NCBI RefSeq assembly: GCF_947254095.1
Contig: NZ_CAMYBV010000014.1
Span: 1 to 55,124 of the forward strand
DNA length: 55,124 nt
Reading direction: 5' to 3'
Source of the DNA: an uncultured Mobiluncus sp.
Lineage (GTDB): Bacteria > Actinomycetota > Actinomycetes > Actinomycetales > Actinomycetaceae
Shown piece after piece: positions 8,992 to 17,718 of this stretch. A program made the translations under genes and the position numbers. The stretch's first letter is position 1. Each line of letters opens with the position of its first letter. Below the pieces are notes generated by a model. It was not told the DNA's origin, ran no database searches, and was given only the letters and a program-made list of their open reading frames with translations.

Positions 8992-9075
8992 CTTGATGAA
9001 ATGTGCTACTGGCTGGGAAAACCGCTAAAACTTGACCCAATTTTGGGGAAGTTAAGTATCGCTGTAGTCCAGCGT

Positions 9076-9092
9076 TATACAATGGCTCGGTG
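9076..9092 (+). promoter_or_regulatory. -10 box placing transcription start at a GTG codon
   Basis: TATACA at 9076-9081 lies 8 bases before the GTG at 9090 and no Shine-Dalgarno sequence is visible, so the transcript is likely leaderless, which is common in actinobacteria. The -35 region is weak (TTAAGT around 9052). Confidence 0.45.
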
Positions 9093-10730
9093 TCCGATAA
9101 CCTTCCGCAGCCTCCCAGGAATCCGGTTCCCGGGCAGGCCGGCGGCTCGCCGCGCCGCCGCCAGGAGCAACCGGCGCCTCCTCATGCCCGCCCGCAGGTC
9201 CCGGCTAATCCCTTGCAGCCTGCGCAAACATCTGGTAATCCGCCTGTTCCCTCCCGGCTTTCGAGCCAAAAAACGGTGCAGCCACGAGTGTTGCCGTCCC
9301 GCTCCGCGGTGCGGCGCGGATTGGTGACTCCCCCGGGGCAGAACGCCCCGACCCCTCGACCGGCTGTGCCCCCGACCCAGCCCGCTCAACCCGGTCAGGC
9401 AAATCCCGCAGTCGGGGTGCCCTCGACTGTTCCCCCAACCCAGCCCGCTCAATCAACCCAGCCGGCTCAACCCGTCCAGCCCCGCCCGACTTCGCTGACT
9501 CCGACCGCCGCTGGTGTCCCAACCGCCTTGCCGGAAGAAGAAATCGATGAGGCCGAAGCCGCAGCTTGGCGGACCGAGCTCGCTGCCGCCGCAGCTCAAA
9601 ACGAAGTCGAACAGGTCCCTGAGGACTTGAGCCCCGAACCCGCCCCCCCGGAGGCACCCGCCAAGCGCCCCGGCACCTGGAAACGGTTGGCTTACCTGCG
9701 CGATCAGTCTCGTACCCTAGCGAAAACGGGAGCCCCGAACCCTCCGCCCAGCACCTTGCGCGCTAACCTCATCGGGATTCTCACCGGCCTACTGGTGGCG
9801 CCCATCTCGATGATGTTCCTGATTTGGGGTACGAAAACCGTAATGGACGCCAGCTACGGCGCGGGAGCTGTCGCCATCTTTTTGGGGATTTTTGAAATCT
9901 TGGCCGGAACCGCGCTGCTGTCAATAACCGGCGTGGTCACGGGCTACTATTCGTCGTTATCCTGGGCGATTTCCGCGCTCTGGCCGGTGTTGCTGACCGT
10001 CCTGGCCAGCCCGATTCGCGGCTTGGTCGCCACCCACAACGACACTTTGACAGGAGCCTCGCAGTACTCGCTGTGGTGGGATTTCCTCGATGGGGTTTCC
10101 ACGTTGACGGCGTCTGGATTATTCCCCACCATGGCAATAGTCATGGTCGGGGCATCTTTGGCGTCTCAGATTGCCTATCTGGAGGGGCGGGACTTTGCCC
10201 TGCAGGAGCATCAGCTCCGCGAAATTAACGACCGTGAACCTGGCGCACCCATTGCCCCGCCGTCACGTCTGAAGTACCATATCCTGGCGATTCTAGCAGC
10301 TGTCATCTGCACGATTGCGGGGATGCTGGCGCTGATTCCGCTGCATGACCGTTTGGCGATCATCACCGGAGCCAGCGGACATTTGTCCAAGTTACCGGCG
10401 GTCGCGACTTACGGGCTGCCGATTCTGGGCATCCTCATGCTGTTTATAGCGGTTTATTCGGGTTCCCGCTCCGCCGCCGGCTTACTGTTTGCGGGCGTGA
10501 CCTGCGGTATTATCCCCGGTATGATTCTGGCTTTCGGCGAGGCCTCAACTTCTGGGTGGGCCGAACGCCTGGTCAGGTTCCTTTCCGATCACCTCACCGC
10601 CTCCATGCACGTTTCCGGCGGACCGCTGACGACCTTCGGTTTTGTGTTGATTGCGTGCGCTTTGACGTTGTGGTGGTGCCGGCAAGCCGGGCAACGCGAC
10701 GAAAAGGCGGACCTCGCCGTCCAGTCCTAG
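9090..10730 (+). CDS. Unknown membrane protein with long Pro/Gln-rich N-terminus
   Basis: A 546-residue protein I do not recognise. Residues 1 to about 205 are a low-complexity cytoplasmic region, first Pro/Gln/Arg-rich with repeated PPTQPAQ units, then acidic (EEEIDEAEAAAW). From about residue 220 there are roughly eight hydrophobic segments, with a short charged loop (LEGRDFALQEHQLREINDREP) in the middle. The GTG at 9090 is the likely start; an ATG at 9082 is out of frame. The next gene has the same plan (charged N-terminus, membrane C-terminus), so the two may form a complex. A terminator-like GGGG-CCCC hairpin with a T-run follows. Confidence 0.75.
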   Translation: MSDNLPQPPRNPVPGQAGGSPRRRQEQPAPPHARPQVPANPLQPAQTSGNPPVPSRLSSQKTVQPRVLPSRSAVRRGLVTPPGQNAPTPRPAVPPTQPAQPGQANPAVGVPSTVPPTQPAQSTQPAQPVQPRPTSLTPTAAGVPTALPEEEIDEAEAAAWRTELAAAAAQNEVEQVPEDLSPEPAPPEAPAKRPGTWKRLAYLRDQSRTLAKTGAPNPPPSTLRANLIGILTGLLVAPISMMFLIWGTKTVMDASYGAGAVAIFLGIFEILAGTALLSITGVVTGYYSSLSWAISALWPVLLTVLASPIRGLVATHNDTLTGASQYSLWWDFLDGVSTLTASGLFPTMAIVMVGASLASQIAYLEGRDFALQEHQLREINDREPGAPIAPPSRLKYHILAILAAVICTIAGMLALIPLHDRLAIITGASGHLSKLPAVATYGLPILGILMLFIAVYSGSRSAAGLLFAGVTCGIIPGMILAFGEASTSGWAERLVRFLSDHLTASMHVSGGPLTTFGFVLIACALTLWWCRQAGQRDEKADLAVQS

Positions 10731-10754
10731 CCGGTTTTTCCACGGTGTTCACAA

Positions 10755-10775
10755 GGGGTTTTGCCCCGGTTTTTT
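10755..10775 (+). terminator. Short intrinsic terminator-like hairpin
   Basis: GGGG (10755-10758), a 5-base loop and CCCC (10764-10767), followed by GG and a run of six T. The stem is short, so efficiency is uncertain, but the position just after the stop at 10730 fits. Confidence 0.4.
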
Positions 10776-10871
10776 CGTTGCTTTCTTCGGTTTTCCCCAG
10801 CGCGCCTGGTGAGATTGGCCGGGTTCGTGCGCTAACGTGTTTTTCGAGGTGACTGACGAAGGGAGACTCCC

Positions 10872-12053
10872 GTGACCGAAGAAAATCAGCCGGCAGAATT
10901 GCCTGACTACCTGCGTGACGCGTCCGAGGACGCCGATAAAACCTTGGACGAGGAAGTTGATGCCGCCAAGGCTTGGGCTGAGGCTTTTGCTGAGTCCGGC
11001 GAAGACTCCGATATCGACCCGGAGGCAGACCCGCAGACTGAACCAATTGCCGAGCAACCAGTGAGCGACTCGGTTGAGGACAGCGAACCCGAGGGTCAGT
11101 CAACCACCGTTGGTTCAGATAACAACGAAAACTTGGTTACCCCGCAGGCTCCCGCGCCGGAGGGAGACGCCCCAGCGCCGGAACCCGAGCCGGAACCTGA
11201 CTCGATTAGTGACACTTCCACTCAGGCTTGGTCCTCGTTCTTGAACGAAGAAACTATGGCGGAAACTAAAGATTCTCCTGCTGACGTGGTTGACTCTGAT
11301 GTTCCAGATACGGCGCCTGCGCAACCCGCCGAGGAACTGGAAACTACGGTGGTGCGTCGCAAATCCCTCTTGGGAACAGAACCCGAAGCGGCCCCTCTGG
11401 CAGGCGCGGCGCCGACAGACGCCGCCAACGAAATCCCGGAAGATGTCGACCCACAATGGCAACCACGTCAACCAGAACTTTTGGGTAACGAAGACAAAAA
11501 ACTCAATGAATCCACGATGCTGGCCGGAGCCTCCATCAAACCGGCGAAAATCAGCCGGGCCGGGGCACACGCCTGGTCCTTGCTGATTAGCCTCATCGGG
11601 GTGCCCCTAGCGTGGGCATTCCTGCGCCACGCGGGAGGACTGCTCTACGGTTCAAACCATTCTGCTTGGGACACGGGCAAATATTCTGTGGAAGGGCTCG
11701 CCTTCCTGATTCTGGGTCTGGCGGCGGTCATAGTCATCGGGAGCTTTGTGCGACTGTCCTCGCTGGGAATGTTCGTGTCGGGAATTTTATTTACCCTCCT
11801 GGGCGGCGCCTTCGTGGTGGTTCCGGGAGCGATGAAAAGTGCGGTGGGCACCAGTTTGCAGGGAATGCAGGACAGCCCGGTGATGGCGTTGAAGGTGCTG
11901 GGTTACCTCATTGAATCGGCCGGAGCATCGGGACAATTCTTGGTGATTGGCGTCCTGCTCATCATGATTGGCGTGGTGGGACATACCGCCCGCCGCAAGG
12001 GCCGGGTTGACCAAATCGCCGACAAGGCTTTGGCTCGCGCCGAAAACGCCTAG
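10872..12053 (+). CDS. Unknown acidic-N-terminus membrane protein
   Basis: A 393-residue protein of unknown function. The first 220 residues are strongly acidic (Asp/Glu/Pro/Ser-rich) and probably disordered in the cytoplasm. The rest contains four hydrophobic segments, around 230-250, 275-295, 298-320 and 355-375, with a short basic tail ending ARRKGRVDQIADKALARAENA. The GTG start has a good GAAGGGAG about 8 bases upstream. It lies between a similarly organised membrane protein and the crp gene, 40 bases before the latter, in the same direction. Confidence 0.75.
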   Translation: MTEENQPAELPDYLRDASEDADKTLDEEVDAAKAWAEAFAESGEDSDIDPEADPQTEPIAEQPVSDSVEDSEPEGQSTTVGSDNNENLVTPQAPAPEGDAPAPEPEPEPDSISDTSTQAWSSFLNEETMAETKDSPADVVDSDVPDTAPAQPAEELETTVVRRKSLLGTEPEAAPLAGAAPTDAANEIPEDVDPQWQPRQPELLGNEDKKLNESTMLAGASIKPAKISRAGAHAWSLLISLIGVPLAWAFLRHAGGLLYGSNHSAWDTGKYSVEGLAFLILGLAAVIVIGSFVRLSSLGMFVSGILFTLLGGAFVVVPGAMKSAVGTSLQGMQDSPVMALKVLGYLIESAGASGQFLVIGVLLIMIGVVGHTARRKGRVDQIADKALARAENA

Positions 12054-12093
12054 CCCCAGGCGGCAATCCAGAGTTTAGACGAGGAAGTCTTCG

Positions 12094-13014
12094 GTGGCAC
12101 AAAACAGCGGTTTAGCAGGCCTTGGCGCAGTATGGGCCGAGGTGGTGGCGGGACTGGGCGCCAGAGCGCGTGAGGCCGATTTGGATTCACGTTTTCGCCT
12201 GGCCGCCGAGGGCAGCGTCCAAGACCGGATTTTTCACCTGCACTCGGGAAAAGTTAAGCTGACCCGCGCGACTACGATGGGCCGTGATCACCTGCTGGAA
12301 GTCCTAGGACCAACCGACACGTTCGGCCTCAACGCCCTCACGGACAACCCCGTGGAGGACGTTGACGATTCCGACTCTGTCCAGCGCTCTGCCGCCGCAG
12401 CAAAACAGCCCAGGGAATCGGGAAATGAGAATCCTCACAGTACCCACCGTCCAGCGGGACAAACCGCAGCTCGAACTTGGTTTGCCACCGCGACCACCCT
12501 GGAACCGGTACACCTGGACTGGGTCTTAGTGACGGATGCCCGGGAATACTTGGCAAAACACCAGGGACTGCACCTGGAACTGCTGCGCGCCCTGAACCGG
12601 CAAACCGAGCTGCTCTACCAGCGCACTATGGCTCTGCGGGACGTGGACGTGCCGGGACGTATCGCGGCGGCGCTGCTGGAACTGATGGAGCGGTTCGGAC
12701 AACCGTTGGAAGCCGAAACCGCAAACCAGCCCCGACCAACCGAGGAAAGCCCCGCCGGAGGGCAAATGTCAGGACAAATGGCACCTTCCTTCGCGGTCAC
12801 AAGCAGCGGAAACTCGCCTCGATCCGCCTTCCCTGTCGGCGGGGTGCGGCTACCGCACGGACTGACTCAACTGGAGTTAGGACAAATGGCCGGAGCCAGC
12901 CGAGAGACGGCCAACAAGGTGCTGGCAGACTTTATCGCCCGTGGCTGGATCATTCAAAAGCGCAGGTCAATCATCATTATGAATGAGGAGCGGCTGCGGT
13001 ATCGGGCCTCGTAG
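12094..13014 (+). CDS. Crp/Fnr-family regulator (GlxR-like) with two insertions
   Basis: A 306-residue transcription factor, longer than the usual 225-residue GlxR/Crp. The cyclic-nucleotide fold is recognisable (HLHSGKVKLTRATTMGRDHLLEVLGP, residues 48-73), as is the helix-turn-helix (LTQLELGQMAGASRETANKVLADF, residues 257-280). Two low-complexity insertions, about 86-125 and 205-248, interrupt the nucleotide-binding pocket and the linker to the DNA-binding domain. In the phosphate-binding cassette the ribose-binding Glu of FGE is Leu here (FGLNAL), so cAMP binding is doubtful. GTG start with GAGGAAG 7 bases upstream. The neighbourhood matches mycobacterial Rv3676. Confidence 0.88.
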   Translation: MAQNSGLAGLGAVWAEVVAGLGARAREADLDSRFRLAAEGSVQDRIFHLHSGKVKLTRATTMGRDHLLEVLGPTDTFGLNALTDNPVEDVDDSDSVQRSAAAAKQPRESGNENPHSTHRPAGQTAARTWFATATTLEPVHLDWVLVTDAREYLAKHQGLHLELLRALNRQTELLYQRTMALRDVDVPGRIAAALLELMERFGQPLEAETANQPRPTEESPAGGQMSGQMAPSFAVTSSGNSPRSAFPVGGVRLPHGLTQLELGQMAGASRETANKVLADFIARGWIIQKRRSIIIMNEERLRYRAS

Positions 13015-13047
13015 AACAAACGCGGCACCCTCGCAGACGACGCCGAG

Positions 13048-13206
13048 CTACGCCAAGGGGCGTTTGAAGTAAGCGACCAGGGAATCCCCGCCGCCCGGCC
13101 CGGGCACTATCGCCACCAGTTCCCAACCGTCCGCGCCGAATTGGTCCAGAATCGCTTTCGTATTGTGCACCATCACCGGTGCCGTCAAGTATTCCCACTT
13201 CGTCAT
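13048..13206 (-). CDS. Conserved actinobacterial 52-residue protein (DUF4177-like, Rv3678A-like)
   Basis: A small gene: ATG at 13206 to TAG at 13048. The product begins MTKWEYLTAPVMVHNTKAIL and continues with DGWELVAIVPGP and LVAYFKRP, the fixed landmarks of a short cytoplasmic protein found beside crp/whiB4/ponA2 in many actinobacteria. The biochemical role is unknown. Upstream there is only a weak GAG, so translation may be leaderless or weak. It lies between crp (convergent) and whiB4 (same strand), reproducing the mycobacterial gene order, which supports it being real despite its size. Confidence 0.85.
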   Translation of the reverse strand: MTKWEYLTAPVMVHNTKAILDQFGADGWELVAIVPGPGGGDSLVAYFKRPLA

Positions 13207-13281
13207 GAACTCAGCCTAAACCGTGGCGGGTCGAGCCGGAAACCGGCCGCCTCACCCTTGGAACATAAACACTGGTGAAAG

Positions 13282-13641
13282 CTACTTTGAGAGCGCTGCT
13301 GGACGGCGCGAGGCGCGAACGTGAGCCAGCACGTGGGGGGCGTGCTTCGTGCGCAGCTCCGCCGCTAGCGCATCATCGGCTTCGCGCAGCCAAGTTTCCC
13401 AGGAACGCACCTCGGGATAACGGCGCAACATGGCGCGACGCTCCCGTTCGGTCAAACCGCCCCAAACCCCGAAAGAAGCGCGGGAATCTAGCGCATCGGC
13501 TAGGCATTCCAAGCGGACGGGGCATCCGTAACACATAGAACGGACTTCACGTTGGGCTGCACCTTGGACAAAAAGTTGATCCGGAGGGCAATCTGCACAC
13601 AGTGCTTTAGCTGCCCATGTTTGGTCTCCATTGACTGACAT
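13282..13641 (-). CDS. whiB4: WhiB4-type iron-sulfur transcriptional regulator
   Basis: A 119-residue WhiB protein that would bind a [4Fe-4S] cluster and respond to oxidants or NO. The cluster ligands are C15 (or C18), C37, C40 and C46, followed by the invariant GVWGGLTERERRAML turn that contacts sigma factor. The FVQGAAQR segment between the first and second Cys is typical of WhiB4, as is the position next to a ponA2-type PBP (mycobacterial Rv3681c/Rv3682). C18 is an extra cysteine three residues after the first. The C-terminus is Arg/Ala-rich (AHVRASRRPAALSK), suited to DNA contact. ATG start with an AGAAAGA purine stretch upstream. Confidence 0.9.
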   Translation of the reverse strand: MSVNGDQTWAAKALCADCPPDQLFVQGAAQREVRSMCYGCPVRLECLADALDSRASFGVWGGLTERERRAMLRRYPEVRSWETWLREADDALAAELRTKHAPHVLAHVRASRRPAALSK

Positions 13642-13884
13642 ATGAATCTTTCTTTCTCGAAAGCCAGCTTGCCTTTAACACCTTAGCCGCCGGTCAAAGG
13701 AATTTCAAGGGTGATTTTTTGTAAATTTTCCGGGACACATTTTACCCTGAGCATAATGAGTCTTTCTCCTGCCATCACCAAGGGTGTGAAAAACCTTTGC
13801 CCAAAAGCGGTCAGGTGACGTTTTCAGGTCGTGCTGCCTGAGTTTAATTTAGAAAGAACCGTGCCCGACCTTTAGAATTGAGCT

Positions 13885-16218
13885 ATGGGGAAAAATGACG
13901 CAGCCAGTACAACTTCCGCACTGTCCAAGACCCGTAAATCGCGAGTACTCGCCCTTTTGGTAGCTTTTGTGGCGGCAAGCGCGGTCGCGGGCGTGTTCAC
14001 CGCTGGTTTGGCCCTGCCCGTGGTCGGCGCCGCTGCCATCGTCAGCGCGAAAGGTGCCGAAACCCTCGACGACCTGCCCGCCGACTTCACCACGTCGCAA
14101 CCCTCCATGAAATCCATCATCACCGCTGCTGACGGCACCCCCATTGCCGAGTTCTATGCGGAAAACCGCATCGTCGTCCCTCTGGCGCAAGTTGCCAAAA
14201 CCCTGCAACAAGGCGTTATCGCCATCGAGGACCGGCGTTTCTTGGAACATCAGGGTGTCGACATTGAGGGTATGAGCCGAGCTATCCTGTCTAACCTGGC
14301 CGGCAACGACCTACAGGGCGCCTCGACCCTGACCCAGCAATACGTGAAAAACCTGCTCATCGAGCAGGGCCGTGTGGCTGGGAATCCGGACATGATTGAA
14401 TCCGCCAGTGAAGCAACCTTGGAACGTAAAGCCCGGGAAGCCAAACTGGCCATGAGCTTGGAACAAAAGATGAACAAGTCCGAAATCCTGGAGGGCTACC
14501 TGAACATCGCCCAGTTCGGGCCCTCAGTCTACGGGGTAGAAGCGGCCGCCCAACACTATTTCTCCAAGCCTGCCAAAGACCTCAGCCTCGCCGAATCTGC
14601 CCTGCTGGCGGGAATTCCCCAGTCCCCTAACGGACACGACCCCATTGCGCACCCCGAATCCGCCACCAAACGCCAGGGACTGGTGCTGGACGCGATGGCT
14701 CGCGACGGATACGTCACCCCGGAACAGGCCAAAAAAGCCAAGTCAATACCAGTTTCAGAACTGCTGCATGTCTCGAACCAGCAGCAGGGGTGTGGGCTGG
14801 CCGGCAACGCCTCGTACTTTTGCTCCTGGGTGGTAGGGGAAATCCTCTCTTCCTCAGAGTTCGGCGCCACCTATGCGGAACGCCAACGCTTGCTGCTGCG
14901 CGGCGGGCTCAACATCAAAACTACCCTCGACCCGAAAACTCAAGATGACGCCTACAGCACAATTACCGGACGCATCCCGGTGGGCGACCCTTCTGACGTG
15001 AAGATTGCCCTGTCCAGCGTCGAACCGGGCACCGGCAAAATCAAAGCCATGGTCCAAAACACCAACTACGGTGTCGACCCGGGCAACAACGCGGTGACTG
15101 AAAACTCTTACAATGCCGACTACGCTCACGGCGGTTCTGCCGGTTTCATGACCGGATCGACTTTCAAGGTGTTTACCCTGACCCAGTGGTATATCGATGG
15201 ATACGGCGGCTATGACCAAGCCGGGGGACGCTACAGCATACCCGCCAAAGACTGGAAGATTTCCTGCGCTCCGGAACTGGCCAACACCTGGACCTTCTCC
15301 GAAACCGGCGGCTCCAAGAAAGGCGCGATGACGATTGCCGCCGGCACCGCGAACTCCATTAACGGTGTGTTCGCGAACATGGCGAGCAAACTGGACTTGT
15401 GCGACATCGCGAAAACTGCCGCCAAGATGGGGGTGAACGAACCTGACGGTTCGCCCTTCAAGCCAAACCCCTCTTTCGTTATCGGTGCCGGCTCCGCTAC
15501 CCCGCTGCAGATGGCAGATGCCTACGCAACCTTTGCCGCCCACGGAGTCTATTGCGATCCCATCGGCATTACTTCCGTCACGGATTCCTCCGGGAAATCT
15601 TACGATGTGCCAGACGCGAACTGTCACCAGGTTCTAACCCCCGACGTGGCCGATAAAGTGGCTGCGACCTTGGAGGGAGTTCTGCATGCCGGCGGGCGGT
15701 CCGCTGCTATTCCCCGCCCGGCCGCGGGCAAGACCGGCACGACCGACCATAACGAAAACACCTGGTTCGTGGGCTTCGTTCCCCAACTGGCGGCCGCGGT
15801 GTGGGTCGGGCACGCGAACGCGAATATCCCGGTGGGCTACCAAACTATCGGGGGACGCTACTACGGTTCCCTCTACGGTTCCTCCATCGCTGCCCCGACC
15901 TGGGGAACTTTTATGACGGCCGCCTTGCAGGGAGTTCCGGTCCAGCCCCTGCCGAAAGTGAATCTGGGCTCTACCGGCGTGTTTGTGGGCGGGGGCTACA
16001 AGCCCAAGACTGAGGAGAGTCCCACTCCGACGCCTTCAGATTCGGCCAGCCCGGCGGCCCCCGGAAGCGGCGCAGGTAATCCGGGAACCACCCCCGGCGA
16101 GGGCGGGGCGAACCCCGGAGCAAATCCGGGCGCCAACTCTCCGGCGCCACCTGCCCCGCAGCCTCCAGCGCCCGCCCAGCCGGTGCCTCCTGCCCAGCCC
16201 GCACCCCCGGCACAATAA
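13885..16218 (+). CDS. Bifunctional class A penicillin-binding protein (PonA2-like)
   Basis: A 777-residue peptidoglycan synthase with an N-terminal membrane anchor (about 20-55), a GT51 glycosyltransferase domain carrying the catalytic Glu in EDRRF (E115) and QGASTLTQQ, and a transpeptidase domain with S425-T-F-K428, S491-I-N493 and K616-T-G-T619. The last 70 residues are a Pro/Ala/Gly-rich tail probably spanning the wall; I see no PASTA domain, unlike mycobacterial PonA2. ATG at 13885 with only a weak ribosome-binding sequence. Divergent from whiB4 across about 240 bases in which I find no clear regulatory site. Confidence 0.95.
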   Translation: MGKNDAASTTSALSKTRKSRVLALLVAFVAASAVAGVFTAGLALPVVGAAAIVSAKGAETLDDLPADFTTSQPSMKSIITAADGTPIAEFYAENRIVVPLAQVAKTLQQGVIAIEDRRFLEHQGVDIEGMSRAILSNLAGNDLQGASTLTQQYVKNLLIEQGRVAGNPDMIESASEATLERKAREAKLAMSLEQKMNKSEILEGYLNIAQFGPSVYGVEAAAQHYFSKPAKDLSLAESALLAGIPQSPNGHDPIAHPESATKRQGLVLDAMARDGYVTPEQAKKAKSIPVSELLHVSNQQQGCGLAGNASYFCSWVVGEILSSSEFGATYAERQRLLLRGGLNIKTTLDPKTQDDAYSTITGRIPVGDPSDVKIALSSVEPGTGKIKAMVQNTNYGVDPGNNAVTENSYNADYAHGGSAGFMTGSTFKVFTLTQWYIDGYGGYDQAGGRYSIPAKDWKISCAPELANTWTFSETGGSKKGAMTIAAGTANSINGVFANMASKLDLCDIAKTAAKMGVNEPDGSPFKPNPSFVIGAGSATPLQMADAYATFAAHGVYCDPIGITSVTDSSGKSYDVPDANCHQVLTPDVADKVAATLEGVLHAGGRSAAIPRPAAGKTGTTDHNENTWFVGFVPQLAAAVWVGHANANIPVGYQTIGGRYYGSLYGSSIAAPTWGTFMTAALQGVPVQPLPKVNLGSTGVFVGGGYKPKTEESPTPTPSDSASPAAPGSGAGNPGTTPGEGGANPGANPGANSPAPPAPQPPAPAQPVPPAQPAPPAQ

Positions 16219-16261
16219 CTAACAAAATAAACGGCGCACAAGGAAAGTGAAGGCAGACCCT

Positions 16262-17497
16262 ATGGATTCCTCCTCGTGGACGCGGACCTGGACCGTAATG
16301 AAAGTCGGGGCGCTGGCGGCAGGAGCCGTGGCGTGGACTGCTGCACGTGCTTCCCGCTCCTACCAGCTGCGTCATGTGACGGTTCCCGTGTCCGGACGGG
16401 CTTTGCGTTCCGTAGCTGCGCCGGAGGCGGAGGCAACAGCGCCGCGTTTCGGGGTGGCGGGCACGCCACAGTTTCCGGGGTTGCGGATTTTGCACCTGTC
16501 GGACACGCATTTTTATCGCGGCCGCGAGGACTTAGTCGGCTGGTTGCGGGAACTGGCTAAACGGGCAGGAACGGACTTTGACCTGGTGGTTTTGACCGGG
16601 GATATGCTGTCGTCGAGTTATGGGGATGAATATTTGGTGACTCCGGCGCTCCAGCCGTTTATTGATTCGGGAGTGCCGGGAGCCTACGTGTTCGGCGATC
16701 ATGATTTCTTTGCTAGCCGCGTGGGTAATCCTTTGAAGTATTTGTGGAGTACCAGCGAGTCCTCCGGGACGGGCCCCGCGGGCGTCAAACGAATCGGCGA
16801 GCCTGGTCAGGGCAATCGGCTCAGCCGACTGTTGGCTGATTCCGGCTGGTTGGACCTCAATAACGCGAACGGCAGCTTGGATGTGCGCGGGGTGCGCCTG
16901 GAGTTTAGCGGGGTCAACGACCCGCACGGGCGCCGCGACCGTTATGTTGGTTTTGAGGCCGGCGGTTCGAGTTCACTAGGTTCGAGCGTTGCCGTGGGCC
17001 GGAGCGGTCAAGGCGGCGAGGTCGCGGGTGGTGAGGTCACAAGCGGTGACGGACCGCACCAGGGCGGGGCGAGCGCTAGTGGGTCGGGTAGAGCCGGGGT
17101 CACAAGCGGCGGTGAGGGCGGCTTTTCCAATGCATACTTGCGGGCCACCGGTCGCAGCGTCCGCCTGGGACTGTCCCACGCCCCTTATGCGCGAGTGCTC
17201 AATGAGTTCCTCTCAGATGGCACTGACATGGTGTTTTGTGGGCACACGCACGGGGGGCAGGTCTGTTTGCCGGGCGGTCACGCCCTAGTGACGAACTGTG
17301 ATTTGGATCCCCAGTTCGCCTCCGGCCTGTTCGAGTGGCAAGCCGATACACACCCCGGACGCGAAAGCGAAACTGGGGAACCGGACCGGGCGAGCATGAG
17401 CGTCTGCGTCAGCCCCGGCCTGGGGACCTCGCCTTTCACCCCCTGGCGCGTATTTTGCCCGCCGGTGGCCTACATCGTCGAGCTGGTCGCCGCCTAG
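16262..17497 (+). CDS. Membrane-anchored metallophosphoesterase (Rv3683-like)
   Basis: A calcineurin-like phosphoesterase (411 residues from ATG 16262) with an N-terminal membrane helix and the two-metal motifs LHLSDTHF (about 77-84), TGDM (112-115), GDHD (145-148, where the family usually has GNHD or GSND), SHAPYARV and GHTHGGQ. A Gly/Ser-rich insertion of about 45 residues sits before the SHAPY segment. ATG 16262 is preferred over GTG 16247 because GAAGG lies 8 bases before it, while the GTG has its purine stretch only 2 bases away. It follows ponA2 as in mycobacteria, consistent with an envelope role. The substrate is not known. Confidence 0.88.
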   Translation: MDSSSWTRTWTVMKVGALAAGAVAWTAARASRSYQLRHVTVPVSGRALRSVAAPEAEATAPRFGVAGTPQFPGLRILHLSDTHFYRGREDLVGWLRELAKRAGTDFDLVVLTGDMLSSSYGDEYLVTPALQPFIDSGVPGAYVFGDHDFFASRVGNPLKYLWSTSESSGTGPAGVKRIGEPGQGNRLSRLLADSGWLDLNNANGSLDVRGVRLEFSGVNDPHGRRDRYVGFEAGGSSSLGSSVAVGRSGQGGEVAGGEVTSGDGPHQGGASASGSGRAGVTSGGEGGFSNAYLRATGRSVRLGLSHAPYARVLNEFLSDGTDMVFCGHTHGGQVCLPGGHALVTNCDLDPQFASGLFEWQADTHPGRESETGEPDRASMSVCVSPGLGTSPFTPWRVFCPPVAYIVELVAA

Positions 17498-17652
17498 GCT
17501 GCACTCGCAGAACATTAGCCCCCTGAGCCGCCGAGCCACGTGCCGCTTGACTACCGGGCCGTTAGGCCGCGCCAGCAATGCCGACCCGGGGATCGGGGTT
17601 TTCCTGCAGGGGGTTCAAAATGGTTCTGCGGCGCATTTTCGCCCGCTGAAGC

Positions 17653-17695
17653 GTTGATAATCAACCTAGTGTGCATAGGCTGGTACCGTTACAAT
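17653..17695 (+). promoter_or_regulatory. Promoter and palindromic operator of the vapBC module
   Basis: A perfect 13-base dyad GTTGATAATCAAC (17653-17665) lies just upstream of a TACAAT -10 box (17690-17695), about 25 bases before the antitoxin start. Toxin-antitoxin operons are usually autorepressed through such dyads, so this is the probable operator. Confidence 0.5.
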
Positions 17696-17718
17696 AGAAA
17701 CGTGAGAAAAGGGGGGAA

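Noticed and set aside
12977..13198. Minus-strand 73-codon frame overlapping the end of crp
   Set aside because: It is Arg/Gly-rich and out of phase with the conserved 52-residue gene in the same place, which has clear family landmarks.
13642..13884. Crp-site search in the whiB4-ponA2 spacer
   Set aside because: Words such as GTGA and TCAC occur but not in the TGTGA-N6-TCACA arrangement.
17580..17605. Possible terminator CCGA...TCGGGGTTTT after the metallophosphoesterase
   Set aside because: The stem is only four pairs with an awkward loop; insufficient to call.
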